64,000 nt of DNA from G965213525 sp965213525 (lineage in GTDB: Bacteria; Actinomycetota; Acidimicrobiia; Acidimicrobiales; Poriferisodalaceae): contig OZ243889.1 of NCBI GenBank assembly GCA_965213525.1, positions 992,001-1,056,000 on the forward strand, written 5' to 3'. This document shows positions 1 through 7,336 of the stretch, in pieces. A program made the position numbers and the translations under genes. The notes beneath the pieces were generated by a model. That model had not been told where the DNA came from. It searched no databases and was given only the letters and a program-made list of their open reading frames with translations. Every line of letters starts with the position of its first letter. Within the stretch, counting starts at the first letter, position 1.

Positions 1-2
1 TG

Positions 3-758
3 GTCGCCTCGCTGGAGGCGCCCCGGGCGATCTGGGTGATGGTGCCTGCCGGTGGGCCGACCCAGGACGTGATCGACGACCTGGCCGGGCGCCTCGAACC
101 CGGCGATCTGCTCGTCGACGGGGGCAACGCCTTCCACGGCGACTCACGTCGTCGGGCCACCGAGCTGGGCGAGGTGGGCATCCACTTCGTCGACGCCGGC
201 GTGTCAGGCGGGGTGTGGGGCCTCAAGGAGGGGTACTGCCTGATGGTGGGCGGTGACGCCGCTGACATCGAGCGCCTCTCGCCGGTGTTCACCTCGCTCG
301 CCCCAGACGACGGCTGGGCCCACGTCGGCCCGGTCGGATCGGGCCACTTCACCAAGATGGTCCACAACGCCGTCGAGTACGGGATGATGCAGGCCTACGC
401 CGAGGGCTACGAGCTGCTCGGCGCCAGCGAGTACGACCTGGACGTGCCCGCCACCATCGAGGTGTGGCGCCACGGCAGCGTCGTGCGGTCGTGGCTGCTC
501 GACCTGATGGCCGGGGCCTTGGCCACCGACGCCCAGCTGTCGCACCTGCGGGGCTACGCCGAGGATTCCGGCGAGGGTCGATGGGCGGTGCAGGAGGCGG
601 TGCGCCTCGCCGTGCCCGCCCCGGTCACCTCGGCGGCCCTGTACGCGCGCTTCGCCTCCCGCCAGCAGGACTCACCGGCCATGCGCCTCATCGCCGCCCT
701 GCGCAACGCCTTCGGCGGCCACGCCGTCACCGCCGCCGAGACCGGGACGACCACGTGA
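3..758 (+). CDS. gnd: 6-phosphogluconate dehydrogenase, decarboxylating (5' truncated by window edge)
   Basis: Oxidises and decarboxylates 6-phosphogluconate to ribulose 5-phosphate, the last oxidative step of the pentose phosphate pathway. The frame is open from base 3, so the gene starts before the window and the N-terminal part of the NAD(P) fold is missing. Visible signatures are VMVPAGGPTQ, DGGNAFHGDS, the substrate loop SGGVWGLKEGYCLM and the catalytic segment FTKMVHNAVEYGMMQ with its Lys and Glu. The C-terminus SRQQDSPAMRLIAALRNAFGG fits the short (about 300-330 residue) GntZ/YqeC-type enzymes rather than the 470-residue dimeric form. Its TGA overlaps the GTG of zwf (GTGA), so it leads a tightly coupled gnd-zwf-pgl operon. 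Family assignment is secure; the cofactor (NAD or NADP) cannot be told from this part. Confidence 0.95.
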   Translation, partial: VASLEAPRAIWVMVPAGGPTQDVIDDLAGRLEPGDLLVDGGNAFHGDSRRRATELGEVGIHFVDAGVSGGVWGLKEGYCLMVGGDAADIERLSPVFTSLAPDDGWAHVGPVGSGHFTKMVHNAVEYGMMQAYAEGYELLGASEYDLDVPATIEVWRHGSVVRSWLLDLMAGALATDAQLSHLRGYAEDSGEGRWAVQEAVRLAVPAPVTSAALYARFASRQQDSPAMRLIAALRNAFGGHAVTAAETGTTT

Positions 759-2176
759 GCGATCCGACGAGCACCACCGCGCCCACCGATGAGCCCCGCA
801 GCGACGCCGTCATCCTCTTCGGCGCCTCCGGCGACCTCGCCCGCAAGAAGCTGCTGCCGGCGGTCTACCACCTGGCGGCCCGTGGCCGCCTGGACGAACA
901 GCGCATCATCGGCGTCGGTCGCTCGCAGTGGAACGCCGAGGACTTCGTCGACTTCGCCCGCAAGAGCATCACCGAGAGCGTCGGTGAGGTCGACGAGGCC
1001 GTCTTGGCCGAGCTCGCCCCGCGCTTGGACTTCGTCTCGGGCGAGTACGACGACGCCGAGCTGTACCCGGCGATCGAGCAGGCCGTGGCGGGCTGCGATG
1101 CGTCCCTGGCCTACCTGGCCATCCCGCCGTTCCTGTTCGAGCGGGTCATCGGCGGGCTGGCCGCCACCGGTCTCAACGACGCCGGGCGCCTCGTCGTGGA
1201 GAAGCCCTTCGGTCGCGACCTGGAGAGCGCACGCGAGCTGAACGCGGTGATCTTCGACGCCTACCCCGAGGACCGCGTCTTTCGCATCGACCACTTCCTG
1301 GCCAAGGAACCCATCCAGAACCTGTTGGTGTTCCGCTTCGCCAACACCGTGCTCGAACCCCTCTGGAATCGCAACCACGTCGAGGAGGTGCAGGTCACGC
1401 TGCTGGAGGACTTCGACGTCGAAGGGCGCGGTGGGTTCTACGACGAGGTCGGTGCGCTGCGGGACGTCGTGCAGAACCACATGCTCGAGATCGTCACCCT
1501 GTTGGCGATGGAGCCGCCGGTGTCGTCGTCGGCCGCTGACCTGTTGGACGAGAAGGTCAAGGTGCTGCGGGCCATCCGCGCCGTCGACCCCCAGACGGTC
1601 GTGCGCGGCCAGTACGAGGGCTACCGGGACGAACCCGGCGTCGACGAGGACTCCGACACCGAGACCTACGTCGAGCTGACCCTCGAGATCGACTCGTGGC
1701 GGTGGGCGGGCGTCCCGTTCCGCCTTCGGGCCGGCAAGGCGATGCAGGCGACGGTCACCGAGGCCGTCGTCGACTTCCGTCGACCACCCCGTGATCTGTT
1801 CCTGCCCGCCGGACCCCATCCGGGCAGCGATCCGCACTCGAACCACTTCCGGTTCCGGATGAAGCCCGACGACACCATCTCGTTGTTCTTGCAGTCCAAG
1901 CGCCCCGGCACCGAGCTGGCCGCCAGCCCCGTCGAGCTCACGGTGTCGACCGAGGAGGAGCTCGGCGACGCCCCCGAGGCCTACGAGCAGCTGCTGGACG
2001 ACGCCATGTCGGGTGACCACCGGCGCTTCGGGCGCGCCGATGCGGTGATGGAGCAGTGGCGCATCCTGGATCCGGTGCTCGAACCCACCGAGGTGCCCCT
2101 CATCTACCGACGAGGATCCCTCGGGCCGAGGGTCGACCGGTCCTTCGTGTGGCACGACGACCTGGACGAGCTGTGA
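755..2176 (+). CDS. zwf: glucose-6-phosphate dehydrogenase
   Basis: Oxidises glucose 6-phosphate to 6-phosphogluconolactone, entry step of the oxidative pentose phosphate pathway. 473 residues, the usual family length. The N-terminal nucleotide-binding motif ILFGASGDLARKKLLPA begins about residue 20, and the active-site segment RIDHFLAKEPIQN follows in mid-protein with the catalytic His. EKPFGRDLESA and RFANTVLEPLWNRNHV are also typical. An open frame continues upstream inside gnd, but the GTG at 755 is chosen because it makes a 4-base overlap with the gnd stop and puts the protein start about 20 residues before the Rossmann motif. It overlaps pgl in the same way downstream. Confidence 0.96.
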   Translation: MSDPTSTTAPTDEPRSDAVILFGASGDLARKKLLPAVYHLAARGRLDEQRIIGVGRSQWNAEDFVDFARKSITESVGEVDEAVLAELAPRLDFVSGEYDDAELYPAIEQAVAGCDASLAYLAIPPFLFERVIGGLAATGLNDAGRLVVEKPFGRDLESARELNAVIFDAYPEDRVFRIDHFLAKEPIQNLLVFRFANTVLEPLWNRNHVEEVQVTLLEDFDVEGRGGFYDEVGALRDVVQNHMLEIVTLLAMEPPVSSSAADLLDEKVKVLRAIRAVDPQTVVRGQYEGYRDEPGVDEDSDTETYVELTLEIDSWRWAGVPFRLRAGKAMQATVTEAVVDFRRPPRDLFLPAGPHPGSDPHSNHFRFRMKPDDTISLFLQSKRPGTELAASPVELTVSTEEELGDAPEAYEQLLDDAMSGDHRRFGRADAVMEQWRILDPVLEPTEVPLIYRRGSLGPRVDRSFVWHDDLDEL

Positions 2177-2853
2177 GGGGCGCCGCCGTACAGGTCGTCG
2201 ATGACGGCGAGTGGGCCGATCGGGGGGCCATCGCCGCCCTCGACGCCATCGGCGAGGCCCTCGCCGAACGGGGACGGGCGACGGTGGCGTTGTCGGGCGG
2301 TTCGACGCCCGACCCGGTCCACGCCCTGATCGCCGAGCGCCTGCCCCCCGAGGCCGACGTCGTGTTCTGCCAGGTCGACGAGCGCATCGCCCCCGATGGC
2401 CACGACGACCGCAACGACACCGCCCTGCGGGCGATGCTCGGGCGGTGGGCCGGCCCGGAGCACTACCGCCCGATGCGGGTCGACCCGGTCGATCTCGACC
2501 GCTCGATCGCCGAGCTGCACGAGATCGCCGGCACGCCGCCCGTGCTCGACCTGGTGGTGCTCGGCATCGGCGAGGACGGTCACACCGCCTCGCTGATCCC
2601 CGGTGACCCGGGCCTCGACGAGATCGACGCGGCCCTGGTCGTCACCGGCACCTACCAGGGCCGCCAGCGCATGACGATGACCTTCGGGGTGCTCGCTGCC
2701 GCCCGTCGCCGGCTGATGCTGGTGCGCTCGGCCGCCAAGGCCGACGTGATGGCCCTGGCGCTCGCCGGTGACCCCGGGGTCCCGGCCGGGCGGGTGCCCG
2801 GTGCGGGCACCGTGGTGGTCGCCGACCGCTCGGCGGTGCCAGATCAGACGTGA
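2173..2853 (+). CDS. pgl: 6-phosphogluconolactonase
   Basis: Hydrolyses 6-phosphogluconolactone to 6-phosphogluconate, the step between Zwf and Gnd. 226 residues with the SugI/Pgl-type motif VALSGGSTP near residue 40, CQVDERIAPDGHDDRND and the VLGIGEDGHTASLIPGDPG loop characteristic of the family. The GTG start at 2173 overlaps the zwf stop (GTGA), completing a three-gene oxidative pentose phosphate operon in the order gnd-zwf-pgl. No independent promoter is visible. The region just after its stop is the 14-bp repeat array. Confidence 0.95.
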   Translation: MRGAAVQVVDDGEWADRGAIAALDAIGEALAERGRATVALSGGSTPDPVHALIAERLPPEADVVFCQVDERIAPDGHDDRNDTALRAMLGRWAGPEHYRPMRVDPVDLDRSIAELHEIAGTPPVLDLVVLGIGEDGHTASLIPGDPGLDEIDAALVVTGTYQGRQRMTMTFGVLAAARRRLMLVRSAAKADVMALALAGDPGVPAGRVPGAGTVVVADRSAVPDQT

Positions 2854-2894
2854 CCCGCGGCCGCTGATCCGTGACGTCGAGTCGCCGTCGCCGG

Positions 2895-3006
2895 CCCGTG
2901 GACGTCGACTCGTGACCCTCGACTCGTGACCGCCGACCTGTGACCATCGACTCGTGACTCTCGACTCGTGACCCTCGACTCGTGACGGCCGGCCCGTGAC
3001 CGTCGA
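2895..3006 (+). repeat. tandem array of eight 14-bp units ending in a start codon
   Basis: Eight consecutive 14-bp units with consensus CTCGTGACCNTCGA run from 2895 to 3006; two more degenerate units can be traced back to about 2867. Units 2 and 6 are identical. The final unit supplies the GTG start (2996) and first codons of the glyoxalase-like gene. Because 14 is not a multiple of three, each extra unit changes frame, and nearly every unit offers a GTG. Confidence 0.9.
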
Positions 3007-3655
3007 CCACCTGCTCTGGGGCGCACCCGAGCTCGACCGGGGCGTTGCCACCCTCGCTCGCCTGACTGGCAGCACCGCCGCCCCGGGCGGCGTCCATCCC
3101 GGGCGGGGCACGCGCAACGCCCTGTTGTCCACCGGTGACGCCTACGTCGAGGTGATCGCTCCCGACCCCGCCCAGGGTCGTGTCGGGCTCGGACGGGTCC
3201 TCGCCGACCTCGACGAACCCCGCCTCGTGGGCTGGGCCGCCCGGGCCGACGACGCCGCGATGGTCACCGCCCGGGCGCTGCACGTCGGCCTCACCCCCGT
3301 CGCCGTCCCGATGCGTCGCAGCACCGCTGACGGCGACGAGCTGGGCTGGACGGTGGTGACGTTGGGCGGCCACGACCTGGGAGGTGTCGTGCCCTTCGCC
3401 ATCGACTGGGGCGCGAGCCCGCACCCGTCGGCGACGGCGCCGCCAGGTCCCGAGCTGGTGTCGTTCGCGGTGTCGTCCCCCCGGGCCGACGAGGTGCAGG
3501 CGGTCATCGACCGGTTGGGGCTCGACGAGGGCGTCGAGGTGCGCGACGGACCAGAGCCCGAGCTGCGAGCCGTGCTGGCCTGCGCCGGAGGCCTCGTCGA
3601 GCTCGCCGGCGCCCCGTTGCCGACGCTCGGGCCCGGCGACGCACCAGACCGCTAG
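2996..3655 (+). CDS. glyoxalase-like domain (VOC) protein
   Basis: 219-residue protein that looks like a member of the glyoxalase-like/VOC fold (the PF13468 type). It opens with VDHLLWGAPELDRGVATL followed by G-containing HPGRGTRNALLSTGDAYVEVIAP, the usual first beta-alpha-beta unit. A second half (residues 140-215) has FAVSSPRADEVQAVIDRLGL. Substrate and metal are unknown. The GTG start lies in the last unit of the 14-bp repeat array; an alternative would be a repeat-encoded GTG further upstream, but those are out of frame. It follows pgl by 142 bases and has no obvious promoter of its own, so it may be read through from the pentose phosphate operon. Confidence 0.75.
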   Translation: MTVDHLLWGAPELDRGVATLARLTGSTAAPGGVHPGRGTRNALLSTGDAYVEVIAPDPAQGRVGLGRVLADLDEPRLVGWAARADDAAMVTARALHVGLTPVAVPMRRSTADGDELGWTVVTLGGHDLGGVVPFAIDWGASPHPSATAPPGPELVSFAVSSPRADEVQAVIDRLGLDEGVEVRDGPEPELRAVLACAGGLVELAGAPLPTLGPGDAPDR

Positions 3656-3658
3656 CCT
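3653..3658 (+). promoter_or_regulatory. TAGCCT -10 hexamer, leaderless start of DUF3039 gene
   Basis: TAGCCT ends 8 nt before GTG 3667 and overlaps the stop codon of the upstream gene. With transcription starting about 7 nt after the hexamer the mRNA would begin at or within two bases of the GTG. Confidence 0.6.
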
Positions 3659-3666
3659 GGATCGGT

Positions 3667-3900
3667 GTGACGGACGTCGACACCACCCTCGACCAGAGCA
3701 CCCGCCCCGTCGTCACCGAGGGCGGCGACCACGAGCGGTTCGCCCACTACGTGCCCCGGGCGCAGCTCAACCGAGCGCTGGTCACCGGCGAGGCGGTCAT
3801 CGCCCTGTGCGGCAAGCGCTGGGTGCCCCACCGTGATCCCGAGCGGTTCCCGGTCTGTCCGACGTGCAAGGAGATCAAGGCCGCCCGCTCCGCCGGCTGA
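3667..3900 (+). CDS. DUF3039 family protein
   Basis: 77-residue protein matching the actinobacterial DUF3039 family: GDHERFAHYVPRAQL, then VIALCGKRWVPHRDPERFPVCPTCKEIK. The lone Cys of ALCGK plus the CPTC pair and nearby His residues look like a small zinc-binding site. Function is not established for the family. Its own -10 hexamer lies within the 3' end of the preceding gene, and it ends 18 bases before the convergent renalase-like pseudogene. Confidence 0.85.
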   Translation: MTDVDTTLDQSTRPVVTEGGDHERFAHYVPRAQLNRALVTGEAVIALCGKRWVPHRDPERFPVCPTCKEIKAARSAG

Positions 3901-3904
3901 GCGG

Positions 3905-3918
3905 CCCGCCCGGGCGGG
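3905..3918. terminator. GC palindrome between convergent genes
   Basis: Perfect 14-bp palindrome CCCGCCCGGGCGGG sits exactly between the stops of the DUF3039 gene (+) and the renalase-like gene (-). It could serve as a bidirectional terminator hairpin. There is no T-run, as often in GC-rich actinobacteria. Confidence 0.35.
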
Positions 3919-4931
3919 TCACGTCGACCACAGGGCGACGAGCTCGGCGGCGGCTGCGGCACCCGATCTCGCCGCCCCCTCCACCAGAGGTCCACCGAAG
4001 ATGTCGCCGGCGAGCAGCAGCGGCGGATCGGGGCTCGCCCGGTGTACCCGGGCGTCGAGCACGGTGGTGGGTTGGGCGCAGCGCCACCGCTTCACCGTCG
4101 CTGGACCGAGGCGTACCCCGAGGCGTCCACCGACCTCGGCGATCACCCGGGCCCCGAGCTCGTCGTCGGCGTGGTCCCACCACGCCCGGCTGGCCTGCGC
4201 GGTGAGGTGCACGGTCACCGCACCGGTCGCCGAGATGCCCTTGGCCACGCCGTCGGCGATCCATGCGACCGGCCCCTCACCCAGGCGGACCGCGCCCGGT
4301 TCGTCGAGGGCGCTTCGTCCGTCGGCCACCAGCATCACGGCGATGCAGGGCTCGTACGTGAGCGGGGCCAGCTCGTCGGCTCCGTCGGGGACGACCCCGC
4401 CCGCCTCGAGCAGGGCCAGGGTCTGGGGCACCGGCGGGGTGGCGATCACCGCTGCACCCCGGATCGCATCGCCGTCCTCGGTGCGCACCGTCCAGCCGTC
4501 CGCACCGTCGGGTTCGATCGACACGACCCGCTCGGCGACCCGCACGTCGGACAAGCCCCGGGCGAGGTGCTCGGCCACGTCGGTCATGCCGTGGCGGCCG
4601 CGCCAGCGGATGTGGCCGTCGATTGGCGGCCGCGCCAACGGACGTGACCGTCGATCTCGCTGGTGGCGTCGTCGTGCAGGAGCCGCCGATGCCACTCGGC
4701 CACCACCCCCGCCGCCCGCCACGCCTCGACCATCTGGCGCATCTCGTCGGACCGGGCGGTGAAGAACTGGGCGCCGTGGTCAAAGGTCGCTGCCCCGATG
4801 CGCCGGGTGGCGGTGCGCCCGCCCACGCCCCGCCCCTTGTCGATGACGACGACGTCGAACCCAGCCGCCTCACAGGCCGTGGCGGCGACAAGGCCGGCGA
4901 TGCCCGCTCCGACGATGACCACCGACCTCAC
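3919..4931 (-). pseudogene. renalase-like FAD/NAD(P) oxidoreductase, frameshifted by a 32-bp tandem duplication
   Basis: The N-terminal part (4931 to about 4624) has the FAD-binding motif VVIVGAGIAGLVAATACEA and then GRGVGGRTATRR, typical of renalase-like amine-oxidase-fold proteins. The rest (from about 4623 to 3919) continues in another frame as GMTDVAEHLARGLSDVRV and ends with a second nucleotide-contact region LLLAGDIFGGPLVEGAARSG. The two parts are joined by a 32-bp tandem duplication (4592-4623 and 4624-4655); deleting one copy restores a single 326-residue frame. The GTG start overlaps the alkB stop (GTGA), so the gene is the second member of an alkB operon. It may be a pseudogene, a switchable gene or an assembly artefact. 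Confidence 0.85.
4592..4655. repeat. 32-bp tandem duplication inside the renalase-like gene
   Basis: Copies 4592-4623 and 4624-4655 differ at 3 of 32 positions. Read on the minus strand, two differences are synonymous (Gly GGT/GGC, Arg CGT/CGC) and one is Val/Ile, so both copies look as if they evolved as coding sequence. The length, 32, is not a multiple of three and shifts the frame. Confidence 0.9.
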
Positions 4932-5521
4932 GGCGTCTCGTCCGAGGGGCGCAGCGTGACCGAGATGCGCTCGCCGACCGGGCGCGCGGTGCGGGGGACC
5001 GCATGCTCCCAGTCGTGCTGGGAGCGGCCGCCCATCACCAGCAGGTCACCGCTGGCCGGTGACAGCCGCACCGATGCGCCCCCGCCCCGGGGCCGCAACA
5101 GGAACCGACGGGTCGCCCCGACCGTCACGATGGCCACCAACGGCGCGCGTTGCGAGCGGTGGATGCGGTCGCGATGCCAGGCCACGGCATCGTCACCGTC
5201 GCGGTAGCGGTTGCAGAACACGGTGTCGAAGCGCCGCCGGTAGCGGTCGCTGAGGGCTCGAGCCAGCTCGGCGATGACGGGGTGCTGGGAGGGGCGCCGG
5301 ATGCCGCCGCTCAACCGAGGCTCGGTGACCCGTTCGCCGAACAGCACCCTGGTGCCCTGGGTCCATGACAGCGCAGCGAGAAGATCGTCGAGCAGCGCCG
5401 GGGTGCCGGTGACGAGACCGGCCTGTTCGTCGACCCACGTGTGGGCGTCGAGGTGCCGGCGCGTCGGGGCGACCGCGGCCACCGCCGGCACGTCGGCGAG
5501 ATCGAACAGCGACCCCTGCAC
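4928..5521 (-). CDS. AlkB-like 2-oxoglutarate/Fe(II) dioxygenase
   Basis: 197-residue dioxygenase expected to repair alkylated bases by oxidative demethylation. The iron ligands are visible: HxD in AWHRDRIHRS, the distal His in HDWEHAVPR and the 2-oxoglutarate Arg in RISVTLR. The nucleotide-recognition region VFCNRYRDGDDAVAWH matches AlkB homologues of the short ALKBH2/3-like group. The GTG start at 5521 follows a TAGGCT hexamer by 7 nt, supporting a leaderless start. The downstream partner is the frameshifted flavoprotein gene, joined by a GTGA overlap. Confidence 0.9.
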   Translation of the reverse strand: MQGSLFDLADVPAVAAVAPTRRHLDAHTWVDEQAGLVTGTPALLDDLLAALSWTQGTRVLFGERVTEPRLSGGIRRPSQHPVIAELARALSDRYRRRFDTVFCNRYRDGDDAVAWHRDRIHRSQRAPLVAIVTVGATRRFLLRPRGGGASVRLSPASGDLLVMGGRSQHDWEHAVPRTARPVGERISVTLRPSDETP

Positions 5522-5528
5522 GCCGCCC

Positions 5529-5534
5529 AGCCTA
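5529..5534 (-). promoter_or_regulatory. TAGGCT -10 hexamer, leaderless start of alkB-like gene
   Basis: On the minus strand TAGGCT is followed by 7 nt and then the GTG at 5521, the spacing expected for a leaderless transcript. Confidence 0.6.
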
Positions 5535-5613
5535 GGACCAGATCGAACACGTGTTCCACGCCGGGGCCACGGGGTGGATCGCCCGCCATCGGGCCCGAGG
5601 CGATGATGGGGGT

Positions 5614-6369
5614 GTGGCGACGTTCTATGACCTGCTGGGCGTCAGTCCCGACGCGGACGTCGATGCGGTCAAGGACGCCTACCGCAGTCTGGCCCGGGCG
5701 CTGCACCCCGACACCTCCGGCGACGCCGCCCCCGACGCCCAACGGGCCATGGCGCTGTTGAACGAGGCGTGGACGACGCTGTCAGACCCGGACCGCCGTG
5801 CGGACTACGACCGCATCGAGCGGGTGGTACCCGTCTTCGCGGCCCCGGCGGCCGGCAGCCCCCCGACCCGTCCGGCCCCGGGTCCTGATAGGTGGGACCC
5901 GTCGGTGTTCGCCCCGGCGCCCCGGCCCCGTGCCTCGCGCAAGGACGAGTGGATCGGCGGGGTGCGCCACCAGGTGGTGCGCCTCGCCGCCGAGGCCGGC
6001 CGCAGCGCGTCCCTGACGCTGTCGATGCGGCGCCGAGGCCGGCCCCGTGAGGTCTACGAGGCCTGCCTGCCCGGCGTCGTCGAGCACCTCGGGCTCGACA
6101 CCGAGACACGGGTGCGGCGGGCCCGGGCCCTCGGCGTCGCCCCCCTCGACCTGTGGCTGGTGACCGCGCTCATCGGCGTCCGCTCCCTCGTGGCCGCGCT
6201 GGCCCGGGAGGTTTCGCTCGGCGTAAAGGCCGACGAGACGGTCCTGGCCACCGCCGAGATGCTCGACCGCATGTGGGACACGATCGGCCACGAGGTCCGC
6301 CACGACGTGGCCTCGGGGTTGGGCGGCAACCCCCACCTGCACCGCTGGCTGACCGGCCACGATCACTAG
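5614..6369 (+). CDS. J-domain (DnaJ-like) protein
   Basis: 251-residue protein with an N-terminal J domain (about residues 1-65): TFYDLLGVSPDADVDAVKDAYR, the HPD motif in ALHPDTSG, then LNEAWTTLSDPDRRADYD. J domains stimulate Hsp70 ATPase, so this should be a DnaK co-chaperone. There is no Gly/Phe region or zinc-finger domain, so it is not DnaJ itself. Residues 100-251 are unrecognised and mostly helical. The GTG at 5614 is preferred over upstream in-frame starts because it places the J domain at the extreme N-terminus. Directly after its stop the sequence changes into IS debris. Confidence 0.85.
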   Translation: MATFYDLLGVSPDADVDAVKDAYRSLARALHPDTSGDAAPDAQRAMALLNEAWTTLSDPDRRADYDRIERVVPVFAAPAAGSPPTRPAPGPDRWDPSVFAPAPRPRASRKDEWIGGVRHQVVRLAAEAGRSASLTLSMRRRGRPREVYEACLPGVVEHLGLDTETRVRRARALGVAPLDLWLVTALIGVRSLVAALAREVSLGVKADETVLATAEMLDRMWDTIGHEVRHDVASGLGGNPHLHRWLTGHDH

Positions 6370-6459
6370 GCGGAGGAGCCAAAGCCGTTGCGGATGTCGC
6401 TGGTGACCCGCCAAGCGACGATCCGGCGGCTGAGTGCGTCGACGATGAAGCAGAGCGCC
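6366..6459 (-). mobile_element. IS3-type transposase (rve core) remnant
   Basis: The minus strand reads ALCFIVDALSRRIVAWRV, the second-aspartate region of an IS3-family integrase-core transposase (typical form FIVDvfSRRIVGWRv). The readable piece is only 31 codons between two TAG stops and begins at the last bases of the J-domain gene. Everything else of the element is gone. It marks the left edge of the accessory island. The remaining sequence up to 6669 shows no other recognisable content. Confidence 0.7.
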
Positions 6460-6669
6460 TAGATCAGTTGAGCGGCGTCGCGGCTCGCCCCGACCACGAC
6501 GTGACCTGCGGGAGCGGTCTGATGACGGTGAAGGCGATCTGAAGGTCTACGTGCCCCGCCGCTCGTGGTGAGCTCCGCCACCGATCCCGGCGCCTCGGAC
6601 CACCTCGGCGAAGCCCTACAGCCAACCCCCACGTCCCGGACGGCGGGCATGCCCCTGGCGGCGACCACC

Positions 6670-7122
6670 TCAGGTGGCACCACCGGGACGTCTACCGAAG
6701 CGACCTCGCTGCGAGCTGAGCGCGTCCTCGACGACTGCCACGGCGCCATCGACGTCGTGGTGCTCCCAGACGCGGACGACGATCCAGCCGGCGTCGGCGA
6801 GCGCTGCGTCCACCCTGCGGTCGCGCTCGACGTTCGCAGCGAGCTTCGGCACCCAGTACTCACGGTTCGACTTCGGAACGTGCTGGTGGTCCGGGCAGCC
6901 GTGCCAGAAGCAGCCATCGACGAACACGGCGACCTTCCATCGGGTGAAGACGACGTCGGGCCTGACCCGGGCCGTCCCGGCCCGAAGGAGGTGGTCCTTC
7001 CGGTACCGGTGACCGCGACGATGGAGCGCAGAACGGAGCCGGACCTCAGGCTTGGTGCCGGTCCTTCGGTTGGCCTTGCCGATCTTGGTGGCCGCCACGT
7101 CCCGGGGCTCCGGGTAGGGCAC
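6670..7122 (-). CDS. vsr: very short patch repair endonuclease Vsr
   Basis: 150-residue Vsr-type nuclease that nicks DNA 5' of T:G mismatches created by deamination of 5-methylcytosine. The family core is clear: RTGTKPEVRLRSALHRRGHRYRK, then RPDVVFTRWKVAVFVDGCFWHGCP with the zinc and catalytic residues, and ADAGWIVVRVWEHH near the C-terminus. Vsr genes accompany C5-cytosine methyltransferases, and here one lies 214 bases away in the divergent direction. The GTG at 7122 begins the peptide VPYPEPRDVAATKIGKANR, about where other Vsr proteins start. The gene itself looks intact although its methyltransferase partner is not. Confidence 0.92.
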   Translation of the reverse strand: MPYPEPRDVAATKIGKANRRTGTKPEVRLRSALHRRGHRYRKDHLLRAGTARVRPDVVFTRWKVAVFVDGCFWHGCPDHQHVPKSNREYWVPKLAANVERDRRVDAALADAGWIVVRVWEHHDVDGAVAVVEDALSSQRGRFGRRPGGAT

Positions 7123-7336
7123 GATCCGGCCGCCGCCGAGGTTGACCGTCCGGCCCGCGTGAAGCGGCGCCCCTTCCCTGCGTCGCTCCGGCCGGCCGTT
7201 TGCTGCCACAGGGTCCGGGTGTACTGGGTGGATGGGAACGTTGCACCACGACCTGCGGACCAACGGCATCCAGCTCGGTCTCCTCACGCCCGAGAGGGTT
7301 CGCGCCCAGCCGTCGCGCAGCGGCCAAACTGGGCGC

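Noticed and set aside
554..2155. Long antisense open frame over zwf
   Set aside because: Codon bias of zwf leaves the opposite strand open. The protein has no motif and is His/Val/Gly rich, and zwf is certain.
2867..3006. CRISPR or origin iterons
   Set aside because: No spacers, and no AT-rich region or replication genes nearby; simple tandem array at a gene start.
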